Part shown: positions 21,992 through 22,991 of the stretch, in pieces | Position numbering within the stretch: the first letter of the stretch is position 1 | Layout: each line of letters starts with the position of its first letter | Assembly (NCBI GenBank): GCA_002358555.1 | Contig: DEPC01000147.1 | Coordinates: 1-22,991, forward strand | From: Hungatella sp. UBA3402 | GTDB lineage: Bacteria; Bacillota; Clostridia; Lachnospirales; Lachnospiraceae | Length of the DNA stretch: 22,991 nt | Direction: 5' to 3' | Notes under the pieces: generated by a model | The model's input: the letters and a program-made list of their open reading frames with translations, nothing else | Databases searched by the model: none | What the model was told of the DNA's origin: nothing | Translations under genes and position numbers: made by a program

Positions 21992-22991
21992 TGCTTTGCC
22001 AGATGAAATACCATCAGCAACATTCCATAACATAAGCATAAAACGCCAATATGAAGGGCTGTTGATACAAAGAGTCCCAGATTGTCAAGCCCATCCCATA
22101 AGGAGAAAACAGCATAATACATACCTATAGAGATGATTAGAAAAACCCCTGGTTTGACTATCATCTCTATTGCATTCCAGGAGAATAGAACCAGATGCTT
22201 TAAGGAAACCAGATGAAGGAAAGCCAACAGACACTCACTGGCTAGCATACTCCACAGATAGGCGGTGATGCCAAAGCGCGGGATTCCTACCAAGACAAAA
22301 GCCAAACGAAGGACCAAAGCAATAATATTCTGAAGAAAGGTAGTGGTAGTTTTTCCCAATCCGTTTAAGATACTCCCCATAGTGGTGGCAAGATAGAGGA
22401 ATGGGCACAGCCATGCAAGAATTCGTATGAAGGAACCAGCAGAAGCATCATGAAATACGCTGATACCAAGCTCTGCACCGAATAAAGTAAATACACCAAT
22501 GCACAGAATTCCCATATATAGGCTGTAGCGCAGAGACATAGCAATAGTCTGAGCAATACGGGATTTATTACCATCGGCCTGAGCTTCTGCCACAGTTGGG
22601 AGAAGCAAAACTGCCATAGAATTGGTGATGGCAGAAGGAAAGAGGATAAAAGGCATAGCCATACCAGTCAATACCCCATAGATACTGAATGCTTCCTCTG
22701 AAGTAAGTCCATACGCTCCAAGACTGTTGGGAATCCAGATAGCCTCGGCACTGGAAAGGATATTTAAGACCAAACGATTTCCCATAAGAGGAAGGGCAAG
22801 AGCCATCAGAGGAGAGGCTGTTTCCAAAAATCCTGCTGCTATAGAGCTGCTCTTTGAAGTTTTTGTAAAGAAACAGAAGCAAAATACAGAAAAAAAGCAG
22901 GAGGCCAATTCCCCGATAAGATGACCAATCACAGCTAGTTTTACAGTGATTTCTTGCCCACTTTCTACCAGGATATCAGCAATCAGAAATA
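21985..22991 (-). CDS. spoVB: SpoVB-like polysaccharide/lipid II-type flippase (MOP superfamily), 5' end cut by window
   Basis: The reading frame is open to the window edge, giving about 335 residues of a protein that is normally 500-550; codons before the in-frame GTG at 22932 (LIADILVESGQEITVKLAVI) are plainly part of it. It has at least eight hydrophobic segments. Stretches typical of stage V sporulation protein B relatives are PLMALALPLMGNRLVLNILS, FPSAITNSMAVLLLPTVAEAQ and LNGLGKTTTTFLQNI. Members of this branch move lipid-linked sugar or peptidoglycan precursors across the membrane and are needed for spore cortex in Bacillus. Since paralogues are common in Clostridia, SpoVB itself is probable, not certain. 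Its 3' end is duplicated as a relic at 15536-15607. Confidence 0.85.
   Translation of the reverse strand, partial: FLIADILVESGQEITVKLAVIGHLIGELASCFFSVFCFCFFTKTSKSSSIAAGFLETASPLMALALPLMGNRLVLNILSSAEAIWIPNSLGAYGLTSEEAFSIYGVLTGMAMPFILFPSAITNSMAVLLLPTVAEAQADGNKSRIAQTIAMSLRYSLYMGILCIGVFTLFGAELGISVFHDASAGSFIRILAWLCPFLYLATTMGSILNGLGKTTTTFLQNIIALVLRLAFVLVGIPRFGITAYLWSMLASECLLAFLHLVSLKHLVLFSWNAIEMIVKPGVFLIISIGMYYAVFSLWDGLDNLGLFVSTALHIGVLCLCYGMLLMVFHLAKHQ

Overview
The window looks like a chromosomal piece of a low-GC, spore-forming Clostridia, most likely Lachnospiraceae from a gut community. The grounds are AT-rich intergenic DNA, strong AGGAGG-type ribosome binding sites, sigma-A promoters close to TTGACA/TATAAT, a SpoVB-like flippase, and Firmicute-type DeoB, YitT, UxuA, UxuB and GH36 proteins. 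No rRNA, tRNA, CRISPR array, phage module or complete insertion sequence was seen.

Left part (1-5040): a decayed flavodoxin, then an intact cupin and a two-domain carboxymuconolactone decarboxylase (CMD) protein, probably one small redox/aromatic-type operon, ended by a repeat-derived hairpin. A translationally coupled ABC ATPase and FtsX/MacB-type permease follow, without the two-component system that often accompanies such pumps. Next (5100-7500) come phosphopentomutase deoB, with a clear promoter and terminator, and a YitT-family membrane protein.

Central part (7567-15490): a hexuronate locus. It has a tripartite TRAP transporter (lipoprotein SBP, small membrane subunit, large membrane subunit), a convergent YcxB-like protein, then uxuA, uxuB and a GntR/FCD regulator behind a near-consensus promoter. 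The likely flow is uptake of glucuronate or a related acid sugar, fructuronate to mannonate (UxuB), and mannonate to 2-keto-3-deoxygluconate (UxuA). Uronate isomerase and the KDG kinase/aldolase are not in the window.

Right part (15490-22991): a patchwork. A short relic of a SpoVB-like gene and a ~110 bp inverted-repeat element lead to a lone small serine recombinase, then a GH36 alpha-galactosidase coupled to a YczE/YitT-like membrane protein, and a convergent AraC regulator whose 3' end carries the terminator hairpin. A divergent LysR regulator is followed by the relic of a second cupin gene, and a SpoVB-like flippase runs off the right edge.

The main non-gene signals are two families of small palindromic repeats. 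One has ends close to GGGNCTGTTGCAAAA (about 70-101, 1738-1848, 15678-15787, 20774-20815). It resembles IS6-type termini and has apparently been reused as a terminator and as part of a promoter. The other is a ~190 bp foldback element before uxuA (11580-11768), with a solo arm before deoB (5073-5099). These repeats, with three gene relics, point to repeated small-scale rearrangement. No convincing new multi-gene system was found; the foldback element is the best candidate for something undescribed.
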